DNA of 33,872 nt from Ruminococcus sp. (lineage in GTDB: Bacteria > Bacillota > Clostridia > Oscillospirales > Ruminococcaceae): the NCBI GenBank assembly GCA_017463375.1, contig JAFTPG010000010.1, forward strand, positions 1-33,872, read 5' to 3'. The translations under genes and the position numbers were made by a program. Every line of letters starts with the position of its first letter. The stretch's first letter is position 1. The notes below the pieces were generated by a model. It did not search any database. It was not told the DNA's origin and was given only the letters and a program-made list of their open reading frames with translations. This document shows, in pieces, positions 33,265-33,872 of the stretch.

Positions 33265-33872
33265 ATGCCAAACCGATATAACAGCGGTTCCGATTCAAAT
33301 AATCAGTCGAACCGAACAAATCGCTCCAAGCATATCCCTAATACGGATAACGAGCAGACTCAGTATCTCTCTCCGAATTCCGACAACGAAAATACTGCCG
33401 AAATCAAAAGGATCCTCAGCTCTGTAGACAGCAGCAGACCTGCCAATAATAATGCCGCTCCCCAGAACCGTCAGCAGTATTATCAGCAGCAGAACTATAA
33501 TAATAATCAGCCTGTGAACCGTCAGAACAGCGGATATCCACAGCAGAACACTTATCCCCAGCAGCAGTATAATCAGCAGGGTCAGCCTGACGGACAGTAC
33601 GGATATCCTCAGCAAAATGGATATCCTCAGCAGAATGTCTATCCCAGACAGCAGTACAATCAGCAGGGATATCCTGACGCTCAGCAGCGTCCGCAGAATT
33701 ACGGCGGTCAGTATATGTCTCAGAATCAGCAAAGACCTCAGCCGAACGGCGGATACTACAATAATAATTCTGCTCAGAACGGCGCTCCTCAGCAGGGCAG
33801 ACCGCCTCAGCAGCAGATGGTCTACCCTCAGAACCGCCCTCAGAATTATCAGAGAAGTCAGGGAAACGGCGC
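33265..33872 (+). CDS. Gln/Asn/Pro/Tyr-rich low-complexity protein (3' truncated by window edge)
   Basis: An open frame of 202 codons running off the right edge with no stop. AAAGGAG at 33252-33258 precedes the ATG. The visible part has no recognisable domain: after a Ser/Asn-rich start (MPNRYNSGSDSNNQSNRTNR) and a short charged helix (AEIKRILSSVD, about 51-61) it becomes Gln-rich with repeated units such as GYPQQN, YPQQQYNQQG and NNNQP. It is probably intrinsically disordered. In Firmicutes such regions often precede a membrane segment or zinc-ribbon domain, but that part would lie outside the window. Codon use and ribosome site argue that it is real. Confidence 0.75.
   Translation, partial: MPNRYNSGSDSNNQSNRTNRSKHIPNTDNEQTQYLSPNSDNENTAEIKRILSSVDSSRPANNNAAPQNRQQYYQQQNYNNNQPVNRQNSGYPQQNTYPQQQYNQQGQPDGQYGYPQQNGYPQQNVYPRQQYNQQGYPDAQQRPQNYGGQYMSQNQQRPQPNGGYYNNNSAQNGAPQQGRPPQQQMVYPQNRPQNYQRSQGNG

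Noticed and set aside
33295-33732. Hydrophobic Leu/Ile-rich minus-strand open frame
   Set aside because: It is the mirror of Gln/Asn-rich sense codons; low complexity and no ribosome site. The plus-strand frame has AAAGGAG and a good start.
1-33872. tRNA or rRNA genes
   Set aside because: I saw no cloverleaf with T-loop GTTCRA pattern in the intergenic gaps and no rRNA sequence; only a promoter suggesting rRNA outside the left edge.

Overview
The window looks like chromosome from a gut or rumen Ruminococcus-type clostridium (Oscillospiraceae). This rests on a type I dockerin of the Ruminococcus style, a rhamnogalacturonan-oligomer uptake operon, an AGGAGG-type Shine-Dalgarno before almost every gene, the low-GC Gram-positive order dGTPase-dnaG-rpoD, and moderate GC content. 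The genus is an inference; no rRNA or tRNA gene is visible.

Layout. Positions 1-400 hold a perfect-consensus promoter firing leftward out of the window, then the promoter of a phosphoglucomutase gene (406-2121). rpmE (2301-2504), a YigZ/IMPACT gene (2610-3254) and a palindromic insertion element (3251-3429) follow. Next is the macromolecular-synthesis operon dgt-dnaG-rpoD (3454-7309). Positions 7310-8101 are non-coding but dense: terminator, palindromic repeat, strong promoter, cobalamin riboswitch, a 40-bp palindrome, and a 165-bp MITE-like element with perfect 18-bp ends and an 8-bp target duplication.

Positions 8102-14241 are a five-gene unit behind the riboswitch. It encodes a secreted DUF4430 protein ending in a dockerin, a membrane-anchored protein combining an alpha/alpha-barrel with a C-terminal DUF4430 domain (the two-domain plan of animal transcobalamin and intrinsic factor), and a dedicated ECF transporter (T, fused double ATPase, S). 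I read it as a B12 capture and import system. Convergent to it is a minus-strand operon (18415 down to 14228): sugar-binding lipoprotein, two CUT1 permeases and a GH105 unsaturated glucuronyl/galacturonyl hydrolase.

ychF (minus) is followed upstream by a large EAL protein fused to a repeat region resembling a beta-solenoid (minus, 22433-19695). Divergent from it is an NfeD/SPFH pair (22808-24276). Positions 24701-29643 form an MBOAT / DHHW / FkbH / acyl-carrier-protein operon. Its parts parallel DltB, DltD and DltC, with FkbH in place of the DltA ligase, suggesting ACP-dependent transfer of a glyceryl (or similar) group to a surface polymer. The window ends with rlmB, an 8-TM protein that looks like a catalytically dead P1B-type ATPase, and the start of a Gln/Asn/Pro/Tyr-rich gene cut off by the right edge.

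The best candidates for undescribed biology are the transcobalamin-like B12 cassette with its dockerin-tagged member, the FkbH-driven Dlt-like operon, the EAL/solenoid fusion, and the pseudo-P-type ATPase. All functional statements come from reading motifs by eye; no database search was run.
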